A program made the position numbers and the translations under genes. The notes beneath the pieces are model-generated. The model was not told the origin of the DNA and did no database searches. It saw nothing but the letters and a program-made list of their open reading frames with translations. Positions 1 through 11,679 of a stretch of DNA of 64,000 nt are shown here, piece after piece (the first letter of the stretch is position 1; each line of letters begins with the position of its first letter). This DNA comes from Megalonaias nervosa (Eukaryota > Mollusca > Bivalvia > Unionida > Unionidae): NCBI GenBank assembly GCA_016617855.1, contig JAECUM010009861.1, positions 56,243-120,242 on the forward strand, given 5' to 3'.

Positions 1-360
1 AAATTATTAGAATGTAACACTTATGTAACAAATCAGAGTTTGCATTGTTCTCATTCAGTGTTGTCTACTTTATCATGCATCATCATAAATAACATCTTCA
101 TCACTACCACCCAGTACCATCGTCATCTTCAGTAAATGCACTGTTGTAATTTCTCTTATCTCCAGTTGACTTGGAGTTTAGGAAAGCAAGCAGCAGTGCT
201 ATAGAAATGCTCTTGATCAGAGATGATAGTCTTTGGGACTAATGTCTGGACTTGAAAGAGCAACATTTTCCATCTTGTCATGTATATAATGTACTTTAAA
301 ATGCAAGTATTACATAAGGAGTCAGCAGATCAGGTTCAGCACCATCTGCTTGAAATCATA
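1..360. other. No recognisable feature
   Basis: Low-complexity AT-rich sequence with short CAT/ATC runs near 75-130. No splice-bounded open frame resembling a protein was seen. The RRM gene downstream must have exons before 3065, but none is identifiable here. Confidence 0.4.
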
Positions 361-900
361 AGTATAATGAATAGCCTAGACCCTTATCTACCATTGTACT
401 ATGAGATGGTCATAAGTATAATGAATAGCCTAGACCCTTATCTACCATTGTACTATGAGATGGTCATAAGTATAATGAATAGCCTAGACCCTTATCTACC
501 ATTGTACTATGAGATGGTCGTAAGTATAATGAATAGCCTAGACCCTTATCTACCATTGTACTATGAGATGGTCATAAGTATAATGAATAGCCTAGACCCT
601 TATCTACCATTGTACTATGAGATTGTCATAAGTATAATGAATAGCCTAGACCCTTATCTACCATTGTACTATGAGATGGTAGTAAGTATAATGAATAGCC
701 TAGACCCTTATCTACCAGTGTACTATGAGATGGTCATAAGTATAATGAATAGCCTAGACCGTTATCTACCAGTGTACTATGAGATGGTCTTAAGTATAAT
801 GAATAGCCTAGACCCTTATCTACCATTGTACCATGAGATGGTCATAAGTATAATGAATAGCCTAGACCCTTATCTACCAGTGTACTATGAGATGGCAGTC
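361..900 (+). repeat. 54-bp minisatellite, 10 tandem copies
   Basis: Ten head-to-tail 54-bp units begin at 361 and recur every 54 bp (415, 469, 523, 577, 631, 685, 739, 793, 847), each opening AGTATAATGAATAGCCTAGA. Only a few substitutions separate the units. Because 54 is a multiple of three, one frame stays open through the array and reads as an 18-residue repeat (…MNSLDPYLP.YYEM…). That is most simply a by-product of the period: there is no initiator context, splice evidence or known domain. The array probably lies in an intron of, or upstream of, the RRM gene whose first visible exon is at 3065. Confidence 0.95.
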
Positions 901-1669
901 TTAAGGAACAGGAGCAATAAATATGAAAATATAATCATTACAGTCAAAGTCTGGATTCCAGTTTTAATTTTAGACATGAAAAAATTGGTCATTTAACCCG
1001 ACTAACTTTACAGGGGATGCGTCAGACAAGTTTTTCATGCAAAATGCCCATGTAATTAAGCTTTTCCTTTAAGTTATAGTATTGTCTGGAAATGTCCAAC
1101 AAATGGAAACCTGTTAAAGGTGAAGTGGACAATCGACCTCTTAAAAACTCCAGACAGTTGGTACAGAAGTATTCAGATACTTTTCAATACTTCATAAAAA
1201 ATACAGGAAAGGCAATAAATACATCTATTGAACATCTTGTCATGTCAAATTGAGCATTAACCACAACCGGAGAGATAATTTCCGGTCCCAAGTGAATTAA
1301 AAAAGAAATGATATTGAGTTAAGATCTAGCATGAACTTGTTGGTGTTTGCATGGTTTGGAACTATCATTTTTTAAACTCGGCTGGAGATCATTGAGGTTA
1401 AAGTGTATTTTTCTTACTTTTTAGTTCTAAATAGTGTTGTGTTTGTTGCATCAGGTGACAATATAAAACTTGTGCACATTTTCTAGATTTCTTGACACCT
1501 TGTTCAGAATTGGTCTAATTTACAGAATAATGCTGACTACCTTACCAGTGCATTGGTTTAAACCAAGCTGAGTTAATTGGTTCCAGTTATGTTCTTGCAA
1601 AAAATACGAACAATAAATCGCACTGAATAGATCATTTAATAAATCATGGGTGAATAAGATGCAGTATGC
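901..1669. other. Non-coding, nothing recognised
   Basis: AT-rich sequence with frequent stops on both strands. No repeat family or exon was identified. Confidence 0.4.
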
Positions 1670-1849
1670 CAATGGTTCCCAAACCCCAGGTTGTGATCCA
1701 AATCAAGGTCTCAAGGACGTTCTGGAGTCTCAGAGGGATGCCAGGATTTTTTTTAGGGTGGCAAAACTTTTCAAAATATGGAAACTGGGTAATGAGGCTC
1801 AGAAAAAATATTTGTTAGGGTCATGGTGAAAAATGTGTGGGAACCATTG
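1670..1849. mobile_element. hAT-type MITE with 8-bp target duplication
   Basis: The element opens CAATGGTTCCCA and closes with the complement TGGGAACCATTG, giving 12-bp terminal inverted repeats in 180 bp. The flanking octamers are CAGTATGC (1662-1669) and CAGTAAGC (1850-1857), matching 7 of 8. TIRs of the CARNGGTTCCCA type with 8-bp duplications are characteristic of hAT elements. There is no coding capacity, so it is a non-autonomous copy. Confidence 0.75.
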
Positions 1850-2875
1850 CAGTAAGCTGTCATCAGTAAAATAATGGTTTTATGTATTCACATATGTACA
1901 TGACATTTATAGACACTAATAATTATATGAAGGTCACATGGAAGTATTTAGACTCATGAAAACAGCTGGTGTTACCTCCATTTCTGGCTGAAACAACCAG
2001 GTGACTTTATGCATTAATGATGTCTTGAAAAAGTTAAAGCTGTTTTTAAGTTTTAACAAGTAAGCAATTCTTGAGAAGTGACAGTCAGTGACTCCATTAC
2101 ATTATGATGCCTTGTAATGTGGTTTGAACTTTTATCAAAATCTCACTGAATGTCTTTTCAGGGTTGGTAGGTTTGAGATAGTGTTCTTGTCTCATTCATA
2201 TCAGTCATTAGAGTGGATACATTTTTTGGGCTCATTTTACCAGCAAAGTTCAGACAGGATTAATAGAATCCATTATATGCTTTGGTATGTGATGGGAAAA
2301 TCCCCATCTTGAGATTAGAATTTATCGGCAACAACATTGTTTTGCCAATTCATGCTTAGTCTGATTTGGGTTTTTTTCGAATTTTTAACAAATGCATGTA
2401 TTTCCAACCCAGGAAGTAAAAGATCCAGTTAATTTTATCTTTATATAGAAATCAGGATGAAACTTGGTCGCTTTTTGTTGTTTGTTGTTTTGTTTTTTTC
2501 ATCAAGACTTGTTAGATAAGTTAGTAGTTCCAAGATGTTCAACATAAGAATGATCTATGTTCAGGATAATAAAAAATGTGTTCTTTGTTAATGGTCAACT
2601 GCACAAGACTTAGCCAGATGAGCAATCTCGGGTCATTTTGCCCAGTTTCACCTTGTTTTGTAGTTGTTCACAAATTCCCAAGGTGTCTCCCATCAAGTTA
2701 AATATGCATGATTTTGTGTATGGAGAGGTTATTGATTTTATTGTGAAAAAGTGATGGGATATGGGGTTGGTTGGGATTAGAAGGCAGTTTGTATGTTTGG
2801 ACTTCATTCATTGGTTTGAGGGCACTTTTAGCACATTATTGGCTATATTATGCCAAAGAAATGAGAGCCCCTCCC
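1850..2875. other. Non-coding, nothing recognised
   Basis: Only short open frames occur (one at 2124-2312) and none shows a domain or flanking splice sites. A missing upstream exon of the RRM gene could lie here but I could not find the expected first half of an RRM. Confidence 0.35.
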
Positions 2876-3000
2876 AAATGTGTACTGAGGTAGCTGACCT
2901 GAGCTGGCTTGTGTTGATATCAAACTCGCGACTTAAGTTACAAGTCCAACACTCTAATCAGCAGTGTTGCTGCAGCTTCCTGTTTTTGGTTACCATTAAT
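2876..3000 (-). repeat. tRNA-derived SINE relic (minus strand)
   Basis: Read on the minus strand, the segment has a tRNA-like A-box/anticodon region (…GATTAGAGTGTTGGACTTGT…) followed by a B-box-like GCGAGTTTGATATC. The tRNA-like part is degenerate and lies directly before an RRM exon. It is a decayed SINE head, not a functional tRNA gene, because the acceptor stem and T-arm pairing are poor. Confidence 0.45.
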
Positions 3001-3064
3001 GGATTCCATATATTTGTGAAATGTTTGGGTTCTTTTAATTTTTTTTATTTAATAATCTTTCCAG

Positions 3065-3216
3065 CTTTGCCTACCTAGTATTCAAGTCAGAAGCTATAGC
3101 TGAGAAAAACTACAAGAAATTACAAGATGCCAAATTTAAGTCATCTGTACTTAGAGTTGATTATGTTGGAGACAAACGACAGCATGGAAAAGAAATAAAG
3201 AGAGAAAAAGAAACAG
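3065..3216 (+). CDS. RRM protein, exon a (end of an upstream RRM)
   Basis: This exon is bounded by a TTTCCAG acceptor and a GTATGT donor. It starts by completing a codon (one base) and then reads FAYLVF, which fits the RNP1 octamer of an RNA-recognition motif once the missing upstream Gly is assumed. It continues with the second helix and last strand (…SSVLRVDYV) and a basic linker rich in Lys/Glu. The exon leaves one base of a codon that is completed in frame at 5134. The first half of this RRM must lie upstream, before 3065 or outside the window. The product is probably a nuclear or nucleolar RNA-binding protein of nucleolin-like build; the exact orthologue is not recognised. Confidence 0.85.
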
Positions 3217-5133
3217 GTATGTTAATGCCTTAAAATGTTCTCTAATGGAAAAGGAAGTGGCCATTATCCTTAACTGCAATAATTTTGTTAAGTTTCATAT
3301 AATCTTTAATATTACATGGGGATAAGTAACTGGAGAATCTGTTTTGATTCTAAATTCCTTTTGCTAAAATTGATATGAATTTTCATGGTTTGTAATAAAA
3401 AGGAGAAAAAAACTAAACCATTTTATGGATGCTTCAGTTCTTGGATCTGTTAAAAGACTGGAGAGGTATTTTGTGTTGAGTCTTTACATTCTTGGCTTTA
3501 ACCAACCATGAAATTCACAAAAAATGGCTTGCCATATATAAAAGTTAACCTGTATGTCTTTTTAAACCAGATGATATATATTCAAAATGTTTATGCATTC
3601 ATCATGAGAATAATTCCTTTTTTCTAAAATTTGGAACTTTTCTTCTCCTTTTTTTTAGCTACCACTATTGTGGTGGCGATGGTGGCATTGCTCTCAGCAG
3701 CCTACACACATTGGGGCAAAAATCTTTTGCTGCAGCCTGTGACCATGCAGCATTGTGTATCCATATTTTTTTTTTAGTGGTTCAGAGACCATATGAAAAA
3801 GAAATCATTGCCAGTTCAATTTACATGAGTACCTGCCATGCCTCTGATCTGAGATTGGTCAATCCTAAAACATAAACATTTTATAAACAGCCATCTGAAG
3901 ATTCTGATCGAGTTATAGTGGTTTGTTTACTGTTGTTCTTGTTAAAGATTATATGGGGCCCTAGGTGGCCGAGTGATCCAAGGTGATCACCAATATCTCA
4001 CCTGTCTGCTTGAGTCTCGGGCTTGGCGATTGTGGGTATGTGAGAGAGCTTGACAGTAGCTTCCATGGAATGTTGGTCCTTCCCCAGATTTTTCTGGGTT
4101 ACCAGAATACTGGCCGCCATGTATACATACATGCCAGTCATTAGGATAGGCTTTGGTTCTTTTTTAAACATTAAATATTTAATGTGATTATATATATATA
4201 TATATATATATATAAAACCATGGTGGAGAAAAGTGCTAGGGACAGCAAGGAGAATCAGGGACAGTCAGCAGACTGGAAACATTTTTTTTTGTTGGCCTGA
4301 CTGTCTTTGTAAGCTCAAAAATGTACATTAGATAACAGCCCTGTACCATAATATATAACAAGAAAGCTGCAAAGGTTTGTGAACATTTATTAAAGACTTT
4401 ACAGGTGTAAACTTGCTTCTGTGTGTTTGTAACATACACATATACAATGCTGAACCATGAAAAAATGAAGTATTTTTTATAGACATTTGAATATTTTCAT
4501 TAAAAAGATACAAAACTACAGATGGAATACATTATAATTCTTAAATTTACTTGTATATGTACCTGTAAATGCCAGTATCATAAAGCTACATATATGACTT
4601 GATGTATTTAATAAAGTTCAGACATCAATAATTATTTTTCATATAGGGTTTGTGTATATATTATGTACAATATGTAAAATGCAGGCAATTTAAAAGCAGA
4701 GTGCAGTTTTCATTTGTTTTCTCAAACAATTCAGCATTGAGGGATTTTGTACAACAAAACTGTATAGCACTTTAAGGGTTAACTTCCAGAAGTTTTTTTT
4801 ATGTTCTCTGGAACCAGCCTGTGTGGTTGTATAATAAATACCTTATTTGAAATAATAAAGTTTGCTAATTGTGTGTGTGTGCATGACAAAAGCTAGTTGC
4901 AAAACTTGACAGCTACAAAATTAATACTGTGAATTTGCTATTTTTTATGGTACCAATCTTCATGGATTTCCTGGCTGCTATAAGCCAGAAATTTAAAGAC
5001 CTGATCAACAATCATCTTTTGGGGTAAACAGTAGGTTTCCTTCCACGATTATGAATTTAATTATCAAAATGTTTGATTTCTTTAAACAACAAAAATTGAT
5101 AGATGCTGACCATAGTTTTAATTTGTGTTTCAG
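3217..5133. other. Intron of the RRM gene
   Basis: The intron runs from GTATGT at 3217 to TTTCAG at 5133. It holds a tRNA-derived SINE with an (AT)n tail at 3955-4214. Apart from poly-T and AT runs nothing else is recognisable, and the short open frames at 4236-4513 have no support. Confidence 0.7.
3955..4214 (+). repeat. tRNA-derived SINE with (AT)n tail
   Basis: The head resembles a tRNA with a class II-like layout: GGTGGCCGAGTGATCCAAGG (A-box region) followed about 45 bp later by a degenerate B-box around GAGTCTCGGGC. A unique-looking body of about 130 bp follows and the element ends in an (AT)n run at 4190-4214. That layout is typical of a Pol III-derived SINE. No target duplication is obvious. 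It sits in sense orientation inside an RRM-gene intron. Confidence 0.6.
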
Positions 5134-5263
5134 AATATGACAGAACACGTCTGTATGTTTCTGGTCTGAAACCCTCAATATCAGAGTTGGATGTTAGGAA
5201 GATTTTCCCTAATGCCAGTGCAATTACCCTTCCTCGACACAAGATAACCCAGCAGCATTATGG
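5134..5263 (+). CDS. RRM protein, exon b (first half of second RRM)
   Basis: The exon lies between TGTGTTTCAG and GGTAATAT. It completes the split Glu codon from 3216 and reads …RTRLYVSGLKPSISELDV…, in which LYVSGL is a standard RNP2 hexamer, followed by helix 1 and strand 2 and ending at …QQHYG. The final Gly codon is split 2+1 with the next exon, so the reading frame runs unbroken across this intron. No stop is present in the frame. Confidence 0.88.
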
Positions 5264-5634
5264 GTAATATGAGTGATTCAGAAATTTTTCAGAATAATAT
5301 GTATTGTCTCAGACTAATTGTGCATAATATTGACTTTCAAAGTTTTACCTCAGTAGTGGCAAGGATATATAGGAATCATCTTATCAGTCTTATTAGTGCA
5401 GATAGTCTTGGTTTTTGATAAACTGCCATGATACTTGGTAATTATTGTGGTACATCAACACAGTATATATTATTTTGTGCCATGGCAATTGGAGTAAAGT
5501 GCCTTGATGATGGATACACAGTGGTAGCCAGCATAAGTTAATCAAATGGTAGGATTGGTGAGTCCAGCACACTAACCTGGCACCTTTCATGGACCAGTTC
5601 ATGGGATGGCAAATTGTCTATCTTTTAGCAAAAG

Positions 5635-6128
5635 TTTGTTATCACTACTCCTTTTAAACTACTTTGATGATTGCTATGAAACTGACATATATGTATTCAT
5701 CCCTTGGTCTAGTTGGTCCTCATTGATAATGGTGCTACTAGGACATCCAGCATGGCCACTACAGTGGGCATCTTGAAAATTTTATCTGTATGCCTTCTGA
5801 GTAGATGGTCATGTCAACATAGGCTCCTCACTGAAAGACTTTTTATGATGTCTAGTTAGTGCTAAATGAAAATGGTACCATTATGACGTACAGTGTGGCC
5901 ACTATGGCATTGATCTTGAAAATCTAGTTGCCACTGAATAGAAGATCATATCAACATGAAGACTCCATATGATGTCTAGCTAGTCCTAATTAAAAATAGT
6001 GTTGACCTCTAATTTGGTTGCCATGGCGAGCAACTAAAAAATCTTTTCATACCTACTCTTTTTAAGTGGATGATCACATCAGCATTGGATTTTTTGCCAA
6101 GACTTATTATGTAGTTGGTCCCAATTGA
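5635..6128 (+). repeat. ~150-bp tandem repeat family, first part of array
   Basis: Degenerate tandem units of roughly 150 bp carry the recurring phrases 'GGTCCTaAATGAAAATGGTgC', 'ATGGCC..cA', 'ATCTTGAAAAT' and 'GGTCATaTCAACAT'. The array begins with a distinct segment (TTGTTATC.CTACTCC…ATTGCTATGAAACT) that is also found at 46060-46140, so element ends as well as the tandem core are conserved. Copies at 5.6, 7.3, 11.7, 21.6, 40-42 and 46-48 kb form one dispersed family. Such tandem cores resemble the mollusc 'pearl'-type elements, but that assignment is inference. Confidence 0.8.
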
Positions 6129-7320
6129 CCTTACGCCAGATGATAGATCGCTCCGCCTACCAAATCACGTGACTTAACCTCCGACAAACATGCAGTATTT
6201 GGCAAATATGTTTCATTTTAAGTGATATATGTTTATTTAATGTGATTTGTATTTTTCTTAAAAATATAAAATTACAAAGTTGCATGAACTATACTGCAGT
6301 AGACAATATTTATATATGTAGTTCAAGTTCGTACATTAATAACCTAAGTGTTTTATTTCAGTGAATAATAACAATCAGTTGTAAAGCTATTTAAGAACTT
6401 ATTCATATGAAAGGAAACTTGCTCCAATATCTGACTTGTGTTTATGCAGCCTTGGAAGTATATGAATTAAATAAATAACAAAATCGTAAATAATTACTGT
6501 TTAGAAGTATACTGTTGTACATAATAATTTTAAGGTCTGCTGTGTTCGACAGATGGAATTTTGATCTATGATGCCTGTTGATGTAAGCATGTAAATGCAT
6601 GCTTAATATATCGGAAGATAATTATTTCAAACCTTTATTTTGTATTTCTTTATTACTAATTACATTTTTGTATCCCCATCTCTCCTTCAACCCAATGAGA
6701 AAGGAAAGCGTCACTCTAGTGTCTGAAAGATCGAGACGATAAATCATTAATTTTGGGACAAGCCAACATTAAAGTGTAAATTTTCAGACTTCAAAATAAT
6801 GCAGCCTTGGGTTCATTGCTTCCTATACAAGAATAAATAATATATATCAAAGCCCGAAAGTTAGGGGGTTCTCCACCTATATTCTTGAAACGTTAACTTT
6901 TACATATATATTTTTCAATTTAAAATTCTTTTTGTTCAAGCTATCAACGGGACATAACTTTTATGCAAACAAACACATTGTAATTGCCATCGATTGTGTC
7001 TTTATTCAGCTGATTGTAGACGCGACAAGTCGTTATCCATCGAAGTTTCGCCTATGTTTCAGGAAAGGAATACATCTAATTCCTCTATTTAGATGATCTG
7101 GATATTGACTGTCAGAATTACAAGACTTCTTTTCACCGTTATCGATCGAGAAATCAAGAAATCATTGCAAAATTTGTAAATACTTATCATAATCAATTCA
7201 TTGTTGCTACAAGCAGCTTGTCGGAGGAAAATGGCGGACTTAAGCAATGCCTGGAGGTGTGTCTAATTTACGCTCGCTGATTGCTTATTTGATCCAGCGT
7301 GGTTGACAAGTGGCGATAGG
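6129..7320. mobile_element. 1.19-kb non-autonomous DNA transposon in the repeat array
   Basis: The ~150-bp repeat is interrupted here and resumes at 7321. The flanking octamers are CCAATTGA (6121-6128) and TCAATTGA (7321-7328), a near-perfect 8-bp target duplication. The ends are inverted: CCTTACGCCA on the left, CCTATCGCCA read inward from the right. Further in, CTCCGACAA (about 6180) is repeated inverted near 7217-7225. No transposase frame is visible, so it is a non-autonomous element; TSD length suggests hAT-like, while the TIR is not one I recognise. Confidence 0.75.
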
Positions 7321-7870
7321 TCAATTGAAAATGGTGCAGATCTGATCTCCACTATGGCCACAATATTAGCCCTATTCAAAATTTTATCACTGCTCCTAAA
7401 TGAAAAGCCTATCAATAAGGAGTTTTCACCAGAAGACTTATTATGCTGTCTAGTTTATCCTAAAATGAAAATGGTGCTGATATGACATTATTATGGTCTC
7501 CATTGCAGCTATCTTGAAAGTGTTGTAATCGCTACTTCTCTTGCATTGATGGCCATATTGATGTTGGGTTTTCACCACAGCACTTCTTATGATACTGGGT
7601 TCATTTAAAATGAAATTGGTTAGAATTCAGTTGGTTTCAATTTGGTTGCCATGATGGCCATCTTGAAAGTCTTATTATCGCTACGCCTTGTGAATTCAAT
7701 CAATGGTCATATTATCATCAGTAGAGTTCTAATGATGTCTCGTTGGTCCTCAGTGATAATGGTACCGTTCTTATTTCCAGTATGGTGGTCTATTTGAACA
7801 ATCTTTTTATCAGTAAAAAATTTCAAGGATTATTTCTACACTTGGCCTTATCTAATGACTCTTGTTAAAT
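7321..7870 (+). repeat. ~150-bp tandem repeat family, second part of array
   Basis: This continues the array broken by the 6129-7320 insertion. At least three units can be followed by ATGGCCACA…, CATTGCAGCTATCTTGAAAG and GATGGCCATCTTGAAAG. The short open frame at 7303-7485 is only a translation of the repeat. Confidence 0.75.
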
Positions 7871-8529
7871 ACTCATTCAGCTCTAATTTTATGGACAATT
7901 CATGGCAAGGTACCTTTTCTCATACTGTGCGAGTAGTGATCCATTCTTTGGGATTGATATTCAGCTGAGAGTTGCTGAAGAAAATGCACCCAACTTTGTA
8001 AAAAAAGAAAAAAAATAATTTGTTAAAAATGTTGCATACTCAAACATTTAACAAGGAATCATCCTTAATAAAGACAGTTGCACCAATAATTAAAGTACAA
8101 TCGAAAAGAATTAATGAGATCAGTAGAATATCATATTCTGTGTCCTGTCACTCCATTACTGTAGTGATTGTTGCATGAAATTACTGTTATGATCATTATA
8201 TCACTAAAGTTGCTGCACTAACAATGTATACTCACCAAGGCTATTAAACAAGCAGGGCTTGAAATATTCATTGACTGGCAAATGAGGGCCAATCAGAAAT
8301 TTGGCAGAACAAGTGGAAATTTGTTATTTGCTTGCCCATACATGTGTAGAAAACAAATGCTTCTTCAGTATATAAAAAAGTTCAGATAAAATAAGTTACT
8401 GATGTTTAGAAGCGGTTTTAGTTTTTTTCCAGCCCTAATTAGGTTTTCAGATATTGAAATATTTGCATGAAAAACTACATGCTTAAAATTAAAATTGGTG
8501 ACTAACATTTTAACTTGTCAATTATACAG

Positions 8530-8633
8530 GTTTGGATTTGTCCAGTTCGCCAATGAGGCATTAGCCAAGGCAGCAATGGAGAAAGTGCAAGGAAAGTTTC
8601 CAGTGCAGTTTGCCAAGGCTAAGGCTAAATCTA
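8530..8633 (+). CDS. RRM protein, exon c (second half of second RRM)
   Basis: The exon lies between TTATACAG and GTAAGAT. After completing the Gly codon it reads (Y)GFGFVQF, a clear RNP1 motif, followed by helix 2 (…NEALAKAAMEKVQG…) and strand 4, which together with exon b makes a complete RRM of about 70 residues. The end is Lys/Ala-rich (AKAKAKS). One base of a codon is left, and exon d completes it as Lys. RNP1 Phe residues that stack on RNA bases are present. Confidence 0.88.
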
Positions 8634-11600
8634 GTAAGATTATTTTAATTGTAATATAACAAAATGGTATCAAGGTTTAGGAGATTTGTTTTTCATTTAT
8701 GTTATATTTAACCAGAAAACAACAATTCACTAGCACAGACAACTAAAAATCAGTGTTGGGCAAGTGAAATTGCAAGTCAGTAATCAAAGTTAAATATAAA
8801 GAAGAAGGAAGAAAATATATTTTCTGTGCATCTTTCCTTTTGGCTAGTAAGTCAGAATTGGAATTGTCACCATGATTCATTTGAATTGATTGAAGTTGGT
8901 GACTCGTGATATATTTATGCAACCCATTTGATACATTCGTTATGAAATTGTTTGAAATAAAAGCATGCTGTAAGAATGCTGGCAACTTGAAACTTGGCAC
9001 CTTTCTGTTTTATTATTTTAAAGTCATCCTTCAAGGGACTTTAACATATATAATACTAAATTTGATTTCTTGTCTAAGTTTTGCAAATAATCATTTACAC
9101 TGTTTCTACTAATATTGACAACTGGCTGGTGACAATAGAAAACCTATCTTAATTATTTTATAAAGCAGCAAAACTTAACACCAAATACTTCGGTGTTGTA
9201 CCGCTTGGTCATTGCAATTTTAAGATTTTCTGTTTAATTGTGCCATCTGACAAGGCAGTCAATAAATTAACAATGGTAGACTATTCGACTTGGCTGGCTG
9301 ATGATAACGTTCATAGTAAAACACTATTGAACTAATTCTAGTGATGACAATTTTTTCTTTGTAAAATAATGGATAGTGTTGATGTGCTAACAGTCTTGGT
9401 GTATCACAGTGATATAAAACAAAATGTCCTTGAATGAATAATCCCAGAATAGTAATTTAATCTTAAAGTCAAAGAGCACTTTGTAATTCCAATGAATAAT
9501 TTAAATAAATAAATCCTCTTAAATATTAACTGAAACATAACTTAATTTGATTACACTAAGACAGATGTTAAGCTGTGGAATGAATAATTTTGAAGTTGAC
9601 AACATTTTTCTAAAAAGCAAAGACACAATAACAAAACCAGGATGAGAATCATTTTCCCATCTAATTCATATACAGTTTGTTTCTAGAACATTAATAATGT
9701 TTGGGGGGAAAAAAAATAGATCAGTATTTGTAAAATCATGGGCAAGAATTAGCTAAGTAATATATTGTTTATAATAAAAAGACATTAGTCAGGTAGGCCC
9801 AACTCCTACCCTCAATTGTGGACAAAGGTTGATTACACAATACAGATGAAATATACATAGCATTATCATAGACAAAAAACAACAAAGTATAAATGAAATG
9901 TACATTATCTTTATTTGGAAATGTAAACAGATTGTAATAAATGGCTTGCATTGAATAACATATAGAATATCCAAATATGGTATAGCAAGCCTTATTTTGA
10001 AAATGAATTACTGCAAGAATTTTATTTTCTGTCATGGTAGGCAAAGTTCAGTTAGTATAAACATACCAATTTAATATTCCTAATATGGGCTTGATAACTT
10101 TATCATTAGCCAAACTTCCTGAAAAACATTACTGAGGTAGTAGATTTTAACTCCTGTCATCTTTTTGTCTTTGTTTTATTTAGTCTATTGCAGTGTATAG
10201 GATCACTTCGTAGCTTTGATCAAGCTGAGGCTATGACATTGTAGCTAGTCATAGTCAGAAGAGCTTACAGAATGGTGTACTATGGGTTGTCTGACCTCCA
10301 TCTGTCTGTTAGTCAGGGACAATTCCAAAAAATAAAATTTTGGGGCCCTATCCCTAGAATTGGGAATATTTCATCATGAAATAAGTATTTTTTGGAATTT
10401 TTTACACATTGCATTATTGTTAAATTTATCTGTTTATTCTGTTAGCATAATATAAATTTTAAAAACCATTCCATTTTCATGAAAAGCATAAATAGATTAT
10501 TATAATGAGATTTGGTTGATTAGAAGTGAAGTAGTCATAAAGCCATTTATAGAAGGAATACATGCATCTTTTTGACCATTCACACATGGTGGGGAATCCC
10601 AATATTTTCAGGGTCCATGCTAGGGGGTGATTCAGGTGAAATAGTCACCTTAGAGACAGTCATTGTAGCTAACAGGCCCAAAAGGCTAAGTTCACTTTGC
10701 CTTGCATTAATTTCAGGACACCCCCTGCCCCATTTTGTTTCAGTATATTACATTAATAGTTAAACATTGATGTTTGTGTTGGTTTTCCCATAAAAGAGGA
10801 AGGTTGAAAGATAAAAAAGAAGTCTTATGTTTCTGTAGTGGTTTTGGCGCCGATTTGGTGATCATAAGTACCAGAAATTAAATTTCTATATTTGGTATTC
10901 CCACCATAAACCCGATACAAACTTGAAAAACAAGTAACAAAATTTAATCTTTGTTGCCCAGTCTGAAGCAAGTCATGTCTCAGTGGACATATCCAGGTCC
11001 ATTACTAATACAATTAATAATTTTATCCAAAGATTTCATCATATAAATATTGGAAACGTGGACATTTTTGTGGTGGAAGATGTTGCCTATATTCGACTGC
11101 AACCTATTTTGGAAGTTGGCATTTTATGTTTTGCAGTATCTGTGGGGAAGCAAAATAAGAACAGTTTTAATATTTTTATAAACTTTCAATAATTTATCGT
11201 CATCATTTTAATAATATGACATTAAGTATGCAAAAGCATTTGTATAAAGTGACTATTTTGAGCTTTCTGCACCCACTTCAATCTGCTTTTGCGATCTTCA
11301 CCTATTCTGGCTAGAGAGCTCATTTTGTCCCGACATTAGGGTCTAGCTTGGACCCTGACTTATTATGACTAAATGCATTTACAAGCCATACCAAGTGTTT
11401 GTACGATTAAGATGACTTCTGATAAGGATAAAGGTAACATTACAGTATTGATCAAGTAACACATTTAACAGACATGTAAAGAAAGAGAGAAAGGTTCTGA
11501 CAAGCATGATTTACAAACTTTTGACTGAAAGATTTTAAAATAAAAGTTTAGGGCTACCAGGTGGCCCTAATTAATACAGCAGAGTCATCCCAGATTAGCA

Positions 11601-11679
11601 CAAGTTTGTTATTGCACTTTTTTTAATCTAGTAGTACCTGGAGGGTAGGCATGAAACGGAACACCTAACACAACATTCA
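8634..11679. other. First part of the last RRM-gene intron
   Basis: The intron starts with GTAAGA at 8634. I see only AT-rich non-coding sequence. Open frames at 8743-9112 and 9769-10044 overlap on both strands and show no domain or splice context. Confidence 0.5.

Larger units (their letters stand above)
5264..8529. other. Intron of the RRM gene
   Basis: A 3.3-kb intron from GTAATA to TATACAG. It contains an array of the ~150-bp repeat (5635-7870), interrupted by a 1.19-kb insertion at 6129-7320. The last 650 bp show nothing recognisable. Confidence 0.7.

Noticed and set aside
361..900. Possible CRISPR array
   Set aside because: The units are contiguous 54-bp tandem copies without unique spacers, in a eukaryotic genome.
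280..996. 238-codon open frame as a repeat protein gene
   Set aside because: It is the translation of a 54-bp minisatellite whose period preserves the frame. There is no start context, splice site or known domain.
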